From: Bacillus mobilis
Lineage (GTDB): Bacteria > Bacillota > Bacilli > Bacillales > Bacillaceae_G
DNA: 64,000 bases
Assembly (NCBI RefSeq): GCF_001884045.1
Contig: NZ_MACF01000046.1
Coordinates: forward strand, 62,001 to 126,000
Direction of reading: 5' to 3'
Part shown: one piece after another, positions 51,292 to 60,733 of the stretch
Position numbering within the stretch: the stretch's first letter is position 1
How the letters are laid out: every line of letters starts with the position of its first letter
Program-made: the position numbers and the translations under genes
The notes under the pieces: model-generated
Told to the model about the DNA's origin: nothing
What the model saw: the letters and a program-made list of their open reading frames with translations, nothing else
The model's database searches: none

Positions 51292-52269
51292 TTAGACAGT
51301 ATCTCGCTCAATTAAATGGAATGAAAGCTCTTTTGCGTTCCCAACAATTTGCTCGCTCTGGATTTGTTTATGGAATAAAGAAAAAGCATGTGAGCCCATT
51401 GCGAGACCAGGATGCTCAATAGTTGAAATTTCTAGCGCCTTTGAAATTTCATGATTATCAAATCCGAGGATAGCGAGATCTTCAGGGACTCGAATGCCAT
51501 GTTTTCGCGCCTCTGTTAATAAACCAGCTGCAACTTGATCGTTCGCTGTAAAAATAGCGGTTGGACGATTTTTCATATTTAAAATACGATGGAGTATTTG
51601 TGCACCGTCTTGCATTGTATAGCATTGATGAAAAATCCAATCAGGATGTGCCGTTTTACCTGCGTTCCGAAGTGTATCTGCGAATGCTTTTTCGCGCTCT
51701 ATAGAATTTGCACTCGTTTTTCTTGCTAAACATATCCCGATTTTCTCATGCCCTTTACTGAGTAAATAGGCAGTGCCGAGACGGAAGCCTTCGTAATGAT
51801 CTACATAGATAGATGAAATGAGGGGGTGGTTCATTTTTTCGCATGAAATAATAGGGGCAAATTTGGCGAAAGGTTCAATTTGTTCCCATGAACTCGTTTG
51901 AGAGCAAATAATCATTCCGTCGAATTGTTTCATTTTCATCATTTCAAGAACGCGAATTTCTTCAATGCTATCGTAATTCGTTTGGCATAAATTAATGTGA
52001 TATCCAGCTGCTAACGCTTCGTTTCCAATTCCTTCAATAATGGTACTAAAGTAAGGAACATTAATGAAAGGGAGCATAACCCCGATCGTATAGGTTTTTC
52101 CCTTTATTAAATGAATAGCATTTATATTTTTGGCATAATTCAATTCTTCAACAGCATCTAGAACACGCTTACGTTTTTCTTCTTTTACGTAAGGGTGATT
52201 ATTAAGGACGCGGGAAACAGTTGATATGGATACACCAGCGGTTTTTGCAATTTGTTTTATATTGGCCAT
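51292..52269 (-). CDS. LacI/GalR-family transcriptional regulator
   Basis: 325 residues from ATG 52269 after GAGGTGAT. The LacI helix-turn-helix NIKQIAKTAGVSISTVSRVLNNHPYV is at residues 3-28, followed by a periplasmic-binding-type sugar domain (YTIGVMLPFIN, GLLTEARKHGIRVPEDLAILGFDNHE). The effector is unknown. No sugar-transport or glycosidase gene adjoins it, which is unusual. A 14-bp palindrome 60 bp upstream may be its operator. Confidence 0.9.
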   Translation of the reverse strand: MANIKQIAKTAGVSISTVSRVLNNHPYVKEEKRKRVLDAVEELNYAKNINAIHLIKGKTYTIGVMLPFINVPYFSTIIEGIGNEALAAGYHINLCQTNYDSIEEIRVLEMMKMKQFDGMIICSQTSSWEQIEPFAKFAPIISCEKMNHPLISSIYVDHYEGFRLGTAYLLSKGHEKIGICLARKTSANSIEREKAFADTLRNAGKTAHPDWIFHQCYTMQDGAQILHRILNMKNRPTAIFTANDQVAAGLLTEARKHGIRVPEDLAILGFDNHEISKALEISTIEHPGLAMGSHAFSLFHKQIQSEQIVGNAKELSFHLIERDTV

Positions 52270-52330
52270 ATGTATCACCTCTTTCCCCTTATTATAAAGG
52301 GAAAATAATAAGAATGAAAAAATCTTGACC

Positions 52331-52344
52331 TGAAAAGCTTTTCA
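52331..52344. promoter_or_regulatory. LacI-type operator
   Basis: TGAAAAGCTTTTCA is a perfect palindrome with a central GC, as in LacI/GalR operators. It follows TTGACC (52325-52330), so it sits in the spacer of a rightward promoter. Confidence 0.65.
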
Positions 52345-52566
52345 CAAACTATGTTATAAACATGACTTCTGTTATTCGCGTAACCTTTTCATTTGGGCGT
52401 GAGAATGATGGGGGTCTTTTTTGCGTCTATAAAAGAGATTTTGTCAAAATGTGTGAGAATAACGTGGAAAGTTTTCAAAGGGGGAGTTTGTTAATGAAGC
52501 GAATATGAATAGCATATAAACGCTTCATTCGTAAAGATAGCGGTATGAAGAAAGGGCGGAAACAAA

Positions 52567-53127
52567 TTGAAAAAAAGAATCATTTGTTTCGTGTTTTCTA
52601 GTCTAGTGCTAAGTTCATGTTCGTTTCAGCAAACGATGCAAGGAGAGAAAAACTTTGTGGGAACAACAGGGGGAGCTATGGATCGTGTTACGGATCCAAT
52701 TCCGCTGAAGGAGCTTCCAAAATATTTTCCAATGAAATTTAAAGTTCCGGCGTTTTTACCGTATGACATTACGAGTGATGTGAAGGGGGAAGTCAGAACG
52801 ATTGGAAAAAAGAACACTGTTTTGATGATTAAATATAAACAGCGGGAGTCGGGGAGAAATGAGTATATTGAGTTAAATGTTGCGAACTTTCCTTATAGTT
52901 TTCCGGATCTCGTGGAAGAGAAGCGATTTCAAGAACAAATGAAATTGAATAATGGAGCACTCGCTTATTTTAAAAATAAGGATGATACTGAGCGAGGAGA
53001 CGAATTTGCTACGCTTATCTGGAAAGAGAAAGGACTTGAATATCAGATTTTGTATCGTAATGCACAAGAGAATGATAAAAATGTAATTAAGCAAAATTTA
53101 TTATACATTGCGAATAATATGGAATGA
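52567..53127 (+). CDS. Lipoprotein with DUF4367-like domain
   Basis: 186 residues starting at TTG 52567. A lipoprotein signal with lipobox LSSC (Cys at about residue 18) anchors it outside the membrane. The rest has PFFMKFKVPAFLPYDITSD-like sequence and a beta-rich body similar to DUF4367, a domain found in outside parts of sporulation and anti-sigma proteins. Function is unknown. It lies downstream of the LacI-type operator. Confidence 0.75.
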   Translation: MKKRIICFVFSSLVLSSCSFQQTMQGEKNFVGTTGGAMDRVTDPIPLKELPKYFPMKFKVPAFLPYDITSDVKGEVRTIGKKNTVLMIKYKQRESGRNEYIELNVANFPYSFPDLVEEKRFQEQMKLNNGALAYFKNKDDTERGDEFATLIWKEKGLEYQILYRNAQENDKNVIKQNLLYIANNME

Positions 53128-53158
53128 AAAAACTAGCTGAATTATTCAGCTAGTTTTT
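53128..53158 (+). terminator. Terminator of the lipoprotein gene
   Basis: AAAACTAGCTGAAT and ATTCAGCTAGTTTT pair almost without a loop gap, followed by TGT. Confidence 0.85.
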
Positions 53159-53166
53159 GTATGTTA

Positions 53167-53550
53167 TTATTTCTTTTTAATTTTTCCAGTCCACGTTTTG
53201 AATCCACCTTGTAATTGGTAGAAATCTTTGTAGCCTTGTTTCTTTAAGTATTGAGCCGCACGACCAGTACGGAATCCGCTTTGGCAGTATAAGTAAACTG
53301 GTTGATCTTTACGAAGTTCTTTATGACGAAGGCGAATTTGTGATAACGGAATGTTACGTGCGCCTAAAATATGCCCTGCAGTATATTCGTCTGCTTCGCG
53401 AATATCGATAAGCTGTGCTTTACGGTAGCCAGCGCGAAACTCTTCTTCTGAAAGTGTTTTAATTAATTTTTTCTGATAGAAATACATCCATACAGTGTAA
53501 CCGATGAACGCTACGATTACGGCTAATAAAATAATCCAAGTTGTTGACAC
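53167..53550 (-). CDS. yqhL: Membrane-anchored rhodanese-like protein
   Basis: 127 residues: one N-terminal membrane helix (TWIILLAVIVAFIGYTVWMYF), then a rhodanese domain with LIDIREADEYTAGHILGARNIP and the active-site cysteine in LYCQSGFRTGRA near residue 90. It could carry persulfide sulfur at the inner membrane face. It is divergent from lipM as in B. subtilis. Confidence 0.9.
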   Translation of the reverse strand: MSTTWIILLAVIVAFIGYTVWMYFYQKKLIKTLSEEEFRAGYRKAQLIDIREADEYTAGHILGARNIPLSQIRLRHKELRKDQPVYLYCQSGFRTGRAAQYLKKQGYKDFYQLQGGFKTWTGKIKKK

Positions 53551-53720
53551 GGTTCTATCGCTCCCTTTTTTCTTATCCTACTTTCAATATTATAATGCCC
53601 GTATGTATTTATGCAACAGATTCATTTGCATATAAGAAGAAATTTCGTATTCTTTCACAAATTTTGTCGAATTTGGTAGACTAGAGAATGTGAAAAATAA
53701 TTGGTTATATGAGGTGCAGG

Positions 53721-54557
53721 ATGGGAAAAGAAAAATGGTGTTATATTAACTCTGGTCAATGTTCACCGGCATTTAATATGGCGTTAGATGAATGTTTATT
53801 AAATTGGCAAAGTGAAAAGAAAATGCCACCAACCATTCGTTTTTATGAATGGGAAGTACCAACATTAACAGTTGGGTATTTCCAACGTGTTGAAAAAGAT
53901 ATCAATATGGATATAGTTAACGAAAAGAAATATGGATTCGTTCGTCGTCAAACAGGCGGCAGGGGTGTACTACATGATAAAGAATTAACGTACAGTGTTA
54001 TTGTGTCTGAAGATCATCCAAATATGCCAAAAACAGTTACAGAAGCGTATCGTATTATTTCGCAAGGTTTATTAGACGGTTTTAAGGCATTAGGATTAGA
54101 AGCGTATTATGCAGTTCCAAAAACGGAAGCAGACCGTGAAAATTTAAAAAATCCACGTTCAGGCGTATGCTTTGATGCACCGTCTTGGTATGAAATTGTA
54201 GTAGAAGGAAGAAAAATCGCAGGTAGTGCTCAAACACGTCAAAAAGGTGTGATTTTACAGCACGGATCGATTCCGTTAGAAATAGATTTAGATGAATTAT
54301 ATGATCTGTTTTTATTCCCGAATGAACGTGTAAAAGAACGTATGAAGAGTATGTTCTCTTCTAAAGCGGTAGCAATTAATGAATTAACAGACCGTACGTT
54401 TACAATCGAACAGTTAATTAAAGCGTTTGAGGTTGGGTTTGAAAAAGGATTAGATGTAGAGCTTATTCCGTATGAATTAACAGAAGAACAGTTACATGAA
54501 GTGCAAACATTAGCAAAAGAGAAGTATGAAAGTAAGGAATGGAATTATAAAAAATAA
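53721..54557 (+). CDS. lipM: Octanoyl-[acyl carrier protein]:GcvH octanoyltransferase
   Basis: Transfers octanoyl from ACP to the lipoyl domain of GcvH, the first step of lipoate assembly. The 278-residue protein has the lysine/[12 protein letters not shown] site near residue 75 and the catalytic C150 in SGVCFDAPS, as in LipM of B. subtilis. ATG 53721 follows GAGGTGCAGG; a start at 53709 would have no SD. It serves the glycine cleavage operon 9 kb upstream. Confidence 0.93.
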   Translation: MGKEKWCYINSGQCSPAFNMALDECLLNWQSEKKMPPTIRFYEWEVPTLTVGYFQRVEKDINMDIVNEKKYGFVRRQTGGRGVLHDKELTYSVIVSEDHPNMPKTVTEAYRIISQGLLDGFKALGLEAYYAVPKTEADRENLKNPRSGVCFDAPSWYEIVVEGRKIAGSAQTRQKGVILQHGSIPLEIDLDELYDLFLFPNERVKERMKSMFSSKAVAINELTDRTFTIEQLIKAFEVGFEKGLDVELIPYELTEEQLHEVQTLAKEKYESKEWNYKK

Positions 54558-54587
54558 GAGGTGGCAATGGCCACCTCTTATTTTTTT
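54552..54587. terminator. Bidirectional terminator after lipM
   Basis: AATAAGAGGTGGC (54553-54565) and GCCACCTCTTATT (54570-54582), followed by a T run. Confidence 0.93.
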
Positions 54588-55425
54588 ATAGTAAATTAAG
54601 TACTTTTTCTACTTTGATTCCTTTATCTTGTAAAGAACGAAGGCGATTTACAACGTCCATAATTTCTTTGTCAAATGTAACGCTAATACCTTGGCTTTGT
54701 AGTTCTTGTTTTAAGCTTTCAATAGAATCATCTATGTCGATGCCAAGCTCGTAATCTTGACAAACTTCAATTGTCTTTTTCACGAGTTTCACATAATTTT
54801 CTTGTAGTTTTGTATTTGTTTCAGTCAAAGCAGGTTGCTTCGGTTTTGCAGGCGCAACCGGTGCTGTCTCTTGCTTTGTAACTGGAGTTGGTACTGCTTT
54901 TTTCACAGGTGCTGGAGTAGATAATTCCACAGCTGCTTCTACACTTACTGGCTTCGGCGTTGGTACCGGAGTAGGTTTAGGTGCTACAGGTGTTTCTACT
55001 CGCGTAACAGGTTTTGGAGCAGGTGTAACTGCTTTTGGAGCTTCTACAACTACTTCTTTTTTCGGAGTAGGTACTACAACTGTTTCTTCTTGCTCAGCAG
55101 CTTCTTTATTTTCTTTGCTCCACATAACGCGCTCAACTTCTAGAGAAACATTATTTTTGTTCATCGCTGTTAATGTAACTTTACCAACTTCAGCGTTCCC
55201 AGTGAAATCAACAATTTTATAAATAACACTCTTGTTCCAATCCACGTTTCCGCTCAAAAATAATTCTTCGTTACATTTCGGCGTTAAGCCCTCGATTTTA
55301 ATTTCTGCGTTTACACCGTTTTCACTATATACCATAATTAGCGAAGCATTTACATCTTCGTCTGCTAACATTAGTTCACGTACCATTTTGCCGGTGCGTA
55401 CTTGCGTTTTCTTCTTAACTGACAT
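54586..55425 (-). CDS. Proline-rich two-domain protein, unknown
   Basis: 279 residues in three parts. Residues 1-110 are a beta-rich domain. Residues 111-200 are a long Pro/Ala/Val/Lys linker with repeated PAPKPV, PTPKPV and APVKK units. Residues 205-279 form a helical domain (LQENYVKLVKKTIEVCQDYELGID). There is no signal peptide or membrane segment, so it is probably cytoplasmic or spore-internal. I do not recognise a family. It starts at ATG 55425 after GAGGAGAAAT. Confidence 0.7.
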   Translation of the reverse strand: MSVKKKTQVRTGKMVRELMLADEDVNASLIMVYSENGVNAEIKIEGLTPKCNEELFLSGNVDWNKSVIYKIVDFTGNAEVGKVTLTAMNKNNVSLEVERVMWSKENKEAAEQEETVVVPTPKKEVVVEAPKAVTPAPKPVTRVETPVAPKPTPVPTPKPVSVEAAVELSTPAPVKKAVPTPVTKQETAPVAPAKPKQPALTETNTKLQENYVKLVKKTIEVCQDYELGIDIDDSIESLKQELQSQGISVTFDKEIMDVVNRLRSLQDKGIKVEKVLNLL

Positions 55426-55599
55426 CTAATTTCTCCTCTCAAAAATTCAGTAATAATAAAAAAATCGTATAACGAAAAATAATTGCTCACGAAGATTTAT
55501 GATACCGATAATAAAAGCATCACGTCAACAATTAACTTTAATTATTTTGCATTTTTCTTATTTTCTTTATGAAATTTTTCAATTTGTAAAATTAGACAG

Positions 55600-55625
55600 A
55601 AGAAAAACAGCCTTTTGAAAGGCTG
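55600..55625 (-). terminator. Terminator of the PadR operon
   Basis: CAGCCTTT and AAAGGCTG (55608-55625) with a TG loop. On the minus strand TTTTTCTTCT follows. Confidence 0.8.
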
Positions 55626-56297
55626 CTAAAAATTTGATTTTTTATATAGTAATTTATATAAAACAAAAAATAAGATAGCAATTAAGGCATTTTGCCAAAA
55701 GGTTAGATGATAAAGGAAATAAGGTTGCTTTCTAAAATAAATATTTACAAATATAGCTGAACAAAATGGAGTAGCAAAAGCGAGTCCGAATAGAATTCGT
55801 CCTTTCCAATTTATCTTTTTATTAAAAGAGTAACGCTTTAATAAATGTAATATAAGCAGTATTCCTAGAATAATGAGTGAAACAGATAAAGTAGTTCCAG
55901 GGATGCTAAAAGGTGGGCTTGTTATATCGGTATTTTTTTCAAACAGGAAAATGAAAAGAGAAGCAAGGGCATCCATTCCAAACTGTATAGCAAGAAGTAA
56001 GCTAATAACAAAACCGATTAAAGAAGTTTTTTCTAATTTTGTTTGGGCTGGTAAAGCTGATATAAGTTCATCGCAGTAAGATTGTAAATCATTTCCGAAA
56101 ATGTCGTAAGCATTTTTATTTTCTGTTTGTGCTTCGATAAGGTGGTCTAATATTTCTAACAAAAGTTCTTCCACTTGATGTTCGGGTACATTAGATAACC
56201 GAAGGTATACTAACATATCGCCATAAGCAGTTTCGTTTTCGGAAGTTAAAAGCTCACGTTTTTTATTATTTAACTCAATCATGTCTTGTGCATTCAT
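55626..56297 (-). CDS. DUF1129-like membrane protein paired with PadR
   Basis: 223 residues from ATG 56297 after GGGGAGTGAT. An N-terminal helical region (residues 1-85) contains EELLLEILDHLIEAQ and YCDELISALP. Four membrane helices follow. This layout is seen in DUF1129/DUF1048-type proteins encoded behind PadR regulators. Function is unknown. It lies five bases after the PadR stop. Confidence 0.75.
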   Translation of the reverse strand: MNAQDMIELNNKKRELLTSENETAYGDMLVYLRLSNVPEHQVEELLLEILDHLIEAQTENKNAYDIFGNDLQSYCDELISALPAQTKLEKTSLIGFVISLLLAIQFGMDALASLFIFLFEKNTDITSPPFSIPGTTLSVSLIILGILLILHLLKRYSFNKKINWKGRILFGLAFATPFCSAIFVNIYFRKQPYFLYHLTFWQNALIAILFFVLYKLLYKKSNF

Positions 56298-56302
56298 CCC
56301 TA

Positions 56303-56620
56303 TCACTCCCCTTGTAATAAGTTGTTTACGGTTGTTGAAACCATTCCCCAGCTTTGTTTAAATTCTTCAAGCTGTTCTAATCCTTTTTCGGTTACGTGAT
56401 AATATTTACGTTTTGGACCGAGTGAGGAGGCTTTTAATGTTCCTTCAATCAACTTTTCTTTTTGCATACGTAACAATAACGGATATATGCTTCCTTCGCT
56501 TACGAATGTAAATCCGTGTTTATTTAATTTTGTACTCAGTTCATATCCGTACACTTCTTCTTGTGAAATGATGTATAGGATGCAACCTTCGAGCACACCT
56601 TTTAACATTTGGCTGTGCAT
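56303..56620 (-). CDS. PadR-family transcriptional regulator
   Basis: 105 residues from ATG 56620 after GGTGGTGA. The winged helix reads LEGCILYIISQEEVYGYELSTKLNKHGF, then GSIYPLLLRMQKEKLIEG and the wing LGPKRKYYHVTEKG. It is a PadR subfamily 2 protein (no long C-terminal domain). Two matching dyads upstream imply autorepression together with the membrane protein gene. Confidence 0.92.
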   Translation of the reverse strand: MHSQMLKGVLEGCILYIISQEEVYGYELSTKLNKHGFTFVSEGSIYPLLLRMQKEKLIEGTLKASSLGPKRKYYHVTEKGLEQLEEFKQSWGMVSTTVNNLLQGE

Positions 56621-56639
56621 GATTTCACCACCTTTTATT

Positions 56640-56666
56640 CAGGTAACTTGCGTTGCAAGGTAGCTG
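56640..56666. promoter_or_regulatory. PadR operator 1
   Basis: CAGGTAACTTGC-gtt-GCAAGGTAGCTG, an imperfect dyad. Its arms match those of the second site 45 bp away. Confidence 0.75.
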
Positions 56667-56685
56667 ATATCCAAATTATAGCATC

Positions 56686-56710
56686 CAGTAACTTGCAACG
56701 CAAGTTACTG
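56686..56710. promoter_or_regulatory. PadR operator 2
   Basis: CAGTAACTTGC-aac-GCAAGTTACTG, perfect 11-bp arms. It flanks a -10-like AT-rich segment with operator 1 and also lies 67 bp before splB. Confidence 0.8.
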
Positions 56711-56776
56711 ACGTGGAAAACTTTTATGAGTGTTAATTTTTCAACATTCCCCATACTAACGAGGGGAGGGAAACGT

Positions 56777-57802
56777 ATGAAACCATTTATGCCAAAACTC
56801 GTTTACTTTGAACCGAAGGCACTTGAATATCCGCTTGGAAAAGAACTGTATGAGAAGTTTACGAAGATGGGATTAGAAATTCGTGAAACGACATCTCATA
56901 ATCAAATTAGAAATTTGCCAGGTGAAAATGATTTGCAAAAGTATCGTACTGCAAAGGCAACGCTTGTCGTTGGGGTTAGGAAGACATTAAAGTTTGATAC
57001 GTCAAAACCGTCAGCTGAATATGCAATCCCGCTTGCAACAGGGTGTATGGGGCATTGTCATTATTGTTATTTGCAAACGACACTTGGGAGTAAGCCTTAC
57101 GTTCGCGTGTATGTTAATCTTGATGAAATATTTGAGAAGGCAAAGCAATATATGGATGAAAGAGCACCTGAAATAACAAGATTTGAAGCGGCTTGTACAT
57201 CAGATATCGTTGGGATTGATCATTTAACACATGCATTAAAGCGGGCGATTGAATTCATTGGAGAAAGTGAGCACGGGCGTTTACGTTTCGTTACGAAATA
57301 TTCGCACGTTGATCATTTATTAGATGCAAAACATAATGGGAAAACTCGTTTTCGCTTCAGTATTAATTCACGGTATGTGATTAAAAATTTTGAGCCGGGG
57401 ACATCACCGTTTGAAGAGCGTATTGAGGCGGCACGTAAAGTAGCAGGCGCGGGTTATCCACTTGGCTTTATAGTTGCGCCACTTTATATGCATGAAGGAT
57501 GGGAAGAAGGATACCGTGAACTATTTGAGCGACTGTACAATGCGCTAAAAGATTTGTCGATACCGAATTTAACGTTTGAATTAATTCAACATCGCTTTAC
57601 AAAACCGGCAAAAAAGGTCATTCAAGAGCGTTATCCTAATTCGAAACTTGAAATGGATGAAGAGAAGCGTAAATATAAATGGGGACGATACGGAATCGGG
57701 AAATACGTATATAAAAAAGATGATGCGGAAGTATTAGAAGAAACAATAAGAGGTTATATACATGAGTTTTTTCCTGATGCAGAAATACAATACTTTACTT
57801 AA
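56777..57802 (+). CDS. splB: Spore photoproduct lyase
   Basis: Radical SAM enzyme that repairs the UV-induced spore photoproduct during germination. The 341-residue protein has the cluster motif C90-MGH-C94-HY-C97 and the conserved hydrogen-donor cysteine C140 (EAACTSD). ATG 56777 follows GAGGGGAGGG; the longer frame to 56609 crosses the PadR operators and is not used. CATACTA (56752-56758) with TGAGTG (56727-56732) loosely fits a sigma-G promoter, though the spacing is one or two bases long. Confidence 0.94.
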   Translation: MKPFMPKLVYFEPKALEYPLGKELYEKFTKMGLEIRETTSHNQIRNLPGENDLQKYRTAKATLVVGVRKTLKFDTSKPSAEYAIPLATGCMGHCHYCYLQTTLGSKPYVRVYVNLDEIFEKAKQYMDERAPEITRFEAACTSDIVGIDHLTHALKRAIEFIGESEHGRLRFVTKYSHVDHLLDAKHNGKTRFRFSINSRYVIKNFEPGTSPFEERIEAARKVAGAGYPLGFIVAPLYMHEGWEEGYRELFERLYNALKDLSIPNLTFELIQHRFTKPAKKVIQERYPNSKLEMDEEKRKYKWGRYGIGKYVYKKDDAEVLEETIRGYIHEFFPDAEIQYFT

Positions 57803-57836
57803 GAAGAGTCTGTATACAAATACAGATTCTTTTTTG
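57801..57836 (+). terminator. Terminator of splB
   Basis: A stem of TCTGTAT with ATACAGA, extended by AAGA/TCTT, is followed by a T run. Confidence 0.85.
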
Positions 57837-57850
57837 TTTTATATATTTAA

Positions 57851-58375
<525 letters not shown>

Positions 58376-58428
58376 GGGGAACGTATGTCGTTTCCTTTTT
58401 TATTTCAATCGAAAAGGATGGGAGAATT

Positions 58429-59091
58429 ATGAAAGCAATTATTTTTGATTTTGATGGATTAATTGTGGACACAGAAACAATATGGTTTCACTCTTTCAGA
58501 GACGCCGTTCGTGAGTATGGCGGGGAGTTACCTTTAGAGGAATTTGCAAAATGTATTGGAACGACAGATGATGTACTATATGCATATTTAAATGAGCAAT
58601 TAAAAGAGAAATTTAATAAGCATACATTAAAAGAAAAAGTGAAAACTTTACATAAAGAGAAAATGAAAATACCAGAAGCTCGTGACGGGGTAAAAGAATA
58701 TTTAGAGGAAGCGAAAGAAATGGGATTGAAAATCGCATTAGCTTCCAGTTCATCTAGAGAATGGATTATTCCTTTTTTGGAAGAGCTACAAATTCGAGAT
58801 TATTTTGAAGTCATTAAAACGAGAGACGATGTTGAAAAGGTAAAACCGGATCCAGCACTTTATCGAATTGCGATAGAAGATTTAGGGATTGATCCGTCTG
58901 AAGCTGTTGTATTTGAAGATTCGTTAAACGGATTGAAGGCAGCAATTGCAGCAGGATTAAAGTGTGTCGTAGTACCTAATGATGTGACACGGAACTTACC
59001 CTTTGAAAATCATCACCTTCGAATTGAAAGTATGAAAGATAAAAGTTTGAAAGAAGTACTGCAAAATATAAAAAAAGACCGTATTTCCTAA
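58429..59091 (+). CDS. HAD-superfamily hydrolase (beta-phosphoglucomutase-like)
   Basis: 220 residues with motif I IIFDFDGLIVDTE at residues 3-15, motif II LASSSS, motif III lysine in KVKPDPALY and motif IV VFEDSLNGLKAA. A helical cap of about 65 residues follows motif I. It resembles YhcW/PgmB-type phosphatases; the substrate is not evident. ATG 58429 follows GGGAG. Confidence 0.9.
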   Translation: MKAIIFDFDGLIVDTETIWFHSFRDAVREYGGELPLEEFAKCIGTTDDVLYAYLNEQLKEKFNKHTLKEKVKTLHKEKMKIPEARDGVKEYLEEAKEMGLKIALASSSSREWIIPFLEELQIRDYFEVIKTRDDVEKVKPDPALYRIAIEDLGIDPSEAVVFEDSLNGLKAAIAAGLKCVVVPNDVTRNLPFENHHLRIESMKDKSLKEVLQNIKKDRIS

Positions 59092-59115
59092 AAGGAAGCA
59101 CGGTCTTTCTTTTTT
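59071..59115. terminator. Bidirectional terminator
   Basis: AAAGACCGT (59074-59082) and ACGGTCTTT (59100-59108), with an inner TTCC/GGAA pair. It overlaps the stops of both converging genes. Confidence 0.88.
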
Positions 59116-59489
59116 GTTTTTTTACCTTCAATGACAGTTAAATGAGATTGTTTTCTTTTTCGCTTCAAAGTGGAAGGAGTGCCTTTTTTTCCTTTTTCAT
59201 TAGAAGCGTTTGATTTAAATAATGAATTGCTTAGGGGTGCTACATTTTGTTTCCCATGTTTGCGGTTCGATTGTTTTGCAGCACGCTTATAAGAGCTTTG
59301 CGAATTTGCAGAACCACTAGAGTTTGTAAACATTTTGTAGAGTAAATAAAAGATACCAACGACAGCCAACATGATACCAATATTTCTTAACACTCCCATT
59401 GGGTCTGTAATGACAGATGAAACAAGGCCGAATATTGCTAATCCGATAATAAGCACAAATATAGCGAAAGTAAACGAACGACCGTTCAT
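59088..59489 (-). CDS. yqhP: YqhP/SA1362-like membrane protein
   Basis: 133 residues from ATG 59489 after GGAGGTG. Two N-terminal helices (SFTFAIFVLIIGLAIFGLV and GIMLAVVGIFYLLYKMF) are followed by a long, basic, low-complexity tail rich in Lys, Ser and Arg (KRKRKQSH, GKKTKKKDR). Position before yqhQ and topology match YqhP. The tail may bind nucleic acid or the envelope. Confidence 0.8.
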   Translation of the reverse strand: MNGRSFTFAIFVLIIGLAIFGLVSSVITDPMGVLRNIGIMLAVVGIFYLLYKMFTNSSGSANSQSSYKRAAKQSNRKHGKQNVAPLSNSLFKSNASNEKGKKGTPSTLKRKRKQSHLTVIEGKKTKKKDRASF

Positions 59490-59568
59490 AAGGGACACCT
59501 CCTAAAAACATATATTAAAAATAGTATATTAACGATGAGGAAAGGAGTTGAACACCATTTTTAAATAA

Positions 59569-60489
59569 TTATTGTTTGTTTTCTAAACGTAATAATTCTT
59601 CAAACGATGCAATGGCTACTTCCACTTGATCATCTGTTGGTTCTTTCGTTGTTAACAGTTGCAGCCATAATCCGGGATATCCAAGTATGCGTAATACTGG
59701 AATATCGCGTAATCGATTTGTAAATTGTAACACTTCGAAAGAAATGCCGAGAACGACTGGAATTAATAAAATTCGGTTTACGACTCTGGCCCAAAGTGGA
59801 TCTGTAGGGACAAGGAAATAAACAAACATTCCAATAATGACTGTAAATATAATAAAGCTACTGCCACAGCGATAATGAAGGCGAGTTTGTTTTTGTACAT
59901 TTTCCACAGTCATTGGAAGGTTATTCTCATAGGCATTAATTACTTTATGCTCCGCACCATGGTACTGAAATACCCGCTTAATAAGTGGGGTTAAAGAAAT
60001 AAAGTATATATAGCTCAATAATAGCATGAGCTTAATGACACTTTCGACAATGATTTGCCCTGTATGAGAGGGGAAAATCGGTCTCGTTAATTCAGCTAGT
60101 AGTGCAGGAACTGCTGTGAAAATGACTTTACCAAATATGAAAGATAAAACACCAACTGCTGCAACTCCTAATACCATCGTTAATTTCGATTGTTCTTCTT
60201 TGTTATTTGCAATTTGTTCGTCTTCTTCTGGGTGAACATCAAATCGTTCTGAAGCAAAGTTTAAATGTTTTGCTCCGTTCGCACTTGCATCCACAATAGC
60301 GGCAATACCTCGTAAAAATGGAATTTTCTTCAGGATAGATAATGCTTTATTACGAACGCGTGGTAATCGATAAAATTCAATCGATTTATCTTTACGACGA
60401 ACCGCTGTAACAGTATATTCTCTACCGCCAAACATAACTCCTTCTATGACTGCTTGCCCGCCATATATTTGTTTTGACTCTTCTGCCAT
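59569..60489 (-). CDS. yqhQ: DUF1385 membrane protein YqhQ
   Basis: 306 residues. The N-terminal motif YGGQAVIEGVMFGGR and the loop YHGAEHKVINAYE are diagnostic of DUF1385. About four helices are seen. ATG 60489 (MAEESK) is chosen over 60579 because the longer start has no SD. Function is unknown; the conserved His/Glu loop suggests a metal or enzymatic role. Confidence 0.9.
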   Translation of the reverse strand: MAEESKQIYGGQAVIEGVMFGGREYTVTAVRRKDKSIEFYRLPRVRNKALSILKKIPFLRGIAAIVDASANGAKHLNFASERFDVHPEEDEQIANNKEEQSKLTMVLGVAAVGVLSFIFGKVIFTAVPALLAELTRPIFPSHTGQIIVESVIKLMLLLSYIYFISLTPLIKRVFQYHGAEHKVINAYENNLPMTVENVQKQTRLHYRCGSSFIIFTVIIGMFVYFLVPTDPLWARVVNRILLIPVVLGISFEVLQFTNRLRDIPVLRILGYPGLWLQLLTTKEPTDDQVEVAIASFEELLRLENKQ

Positions 60490-60733
60490 GTTAACACCAA
60501 CCTGTATTTGTTTCTCTCTTATGTAGAAAAAGAGGCAATTGTCATACTGGGTTCTGTCATTTTGAAATAAGACAATCACCGAGTTTCCTTTATTTTATCG
60601 ACAAATACAAGTATATGACAAGGAAAAATGTTACGAGAGTCGGACATTTCTTATTCTTTTTATAGACAAATTTCGCAGTATTTAAACATGGTTCAAAATA
60701 GTTTCGGGCATACTATTGAGCGGAGGTGTCGAT

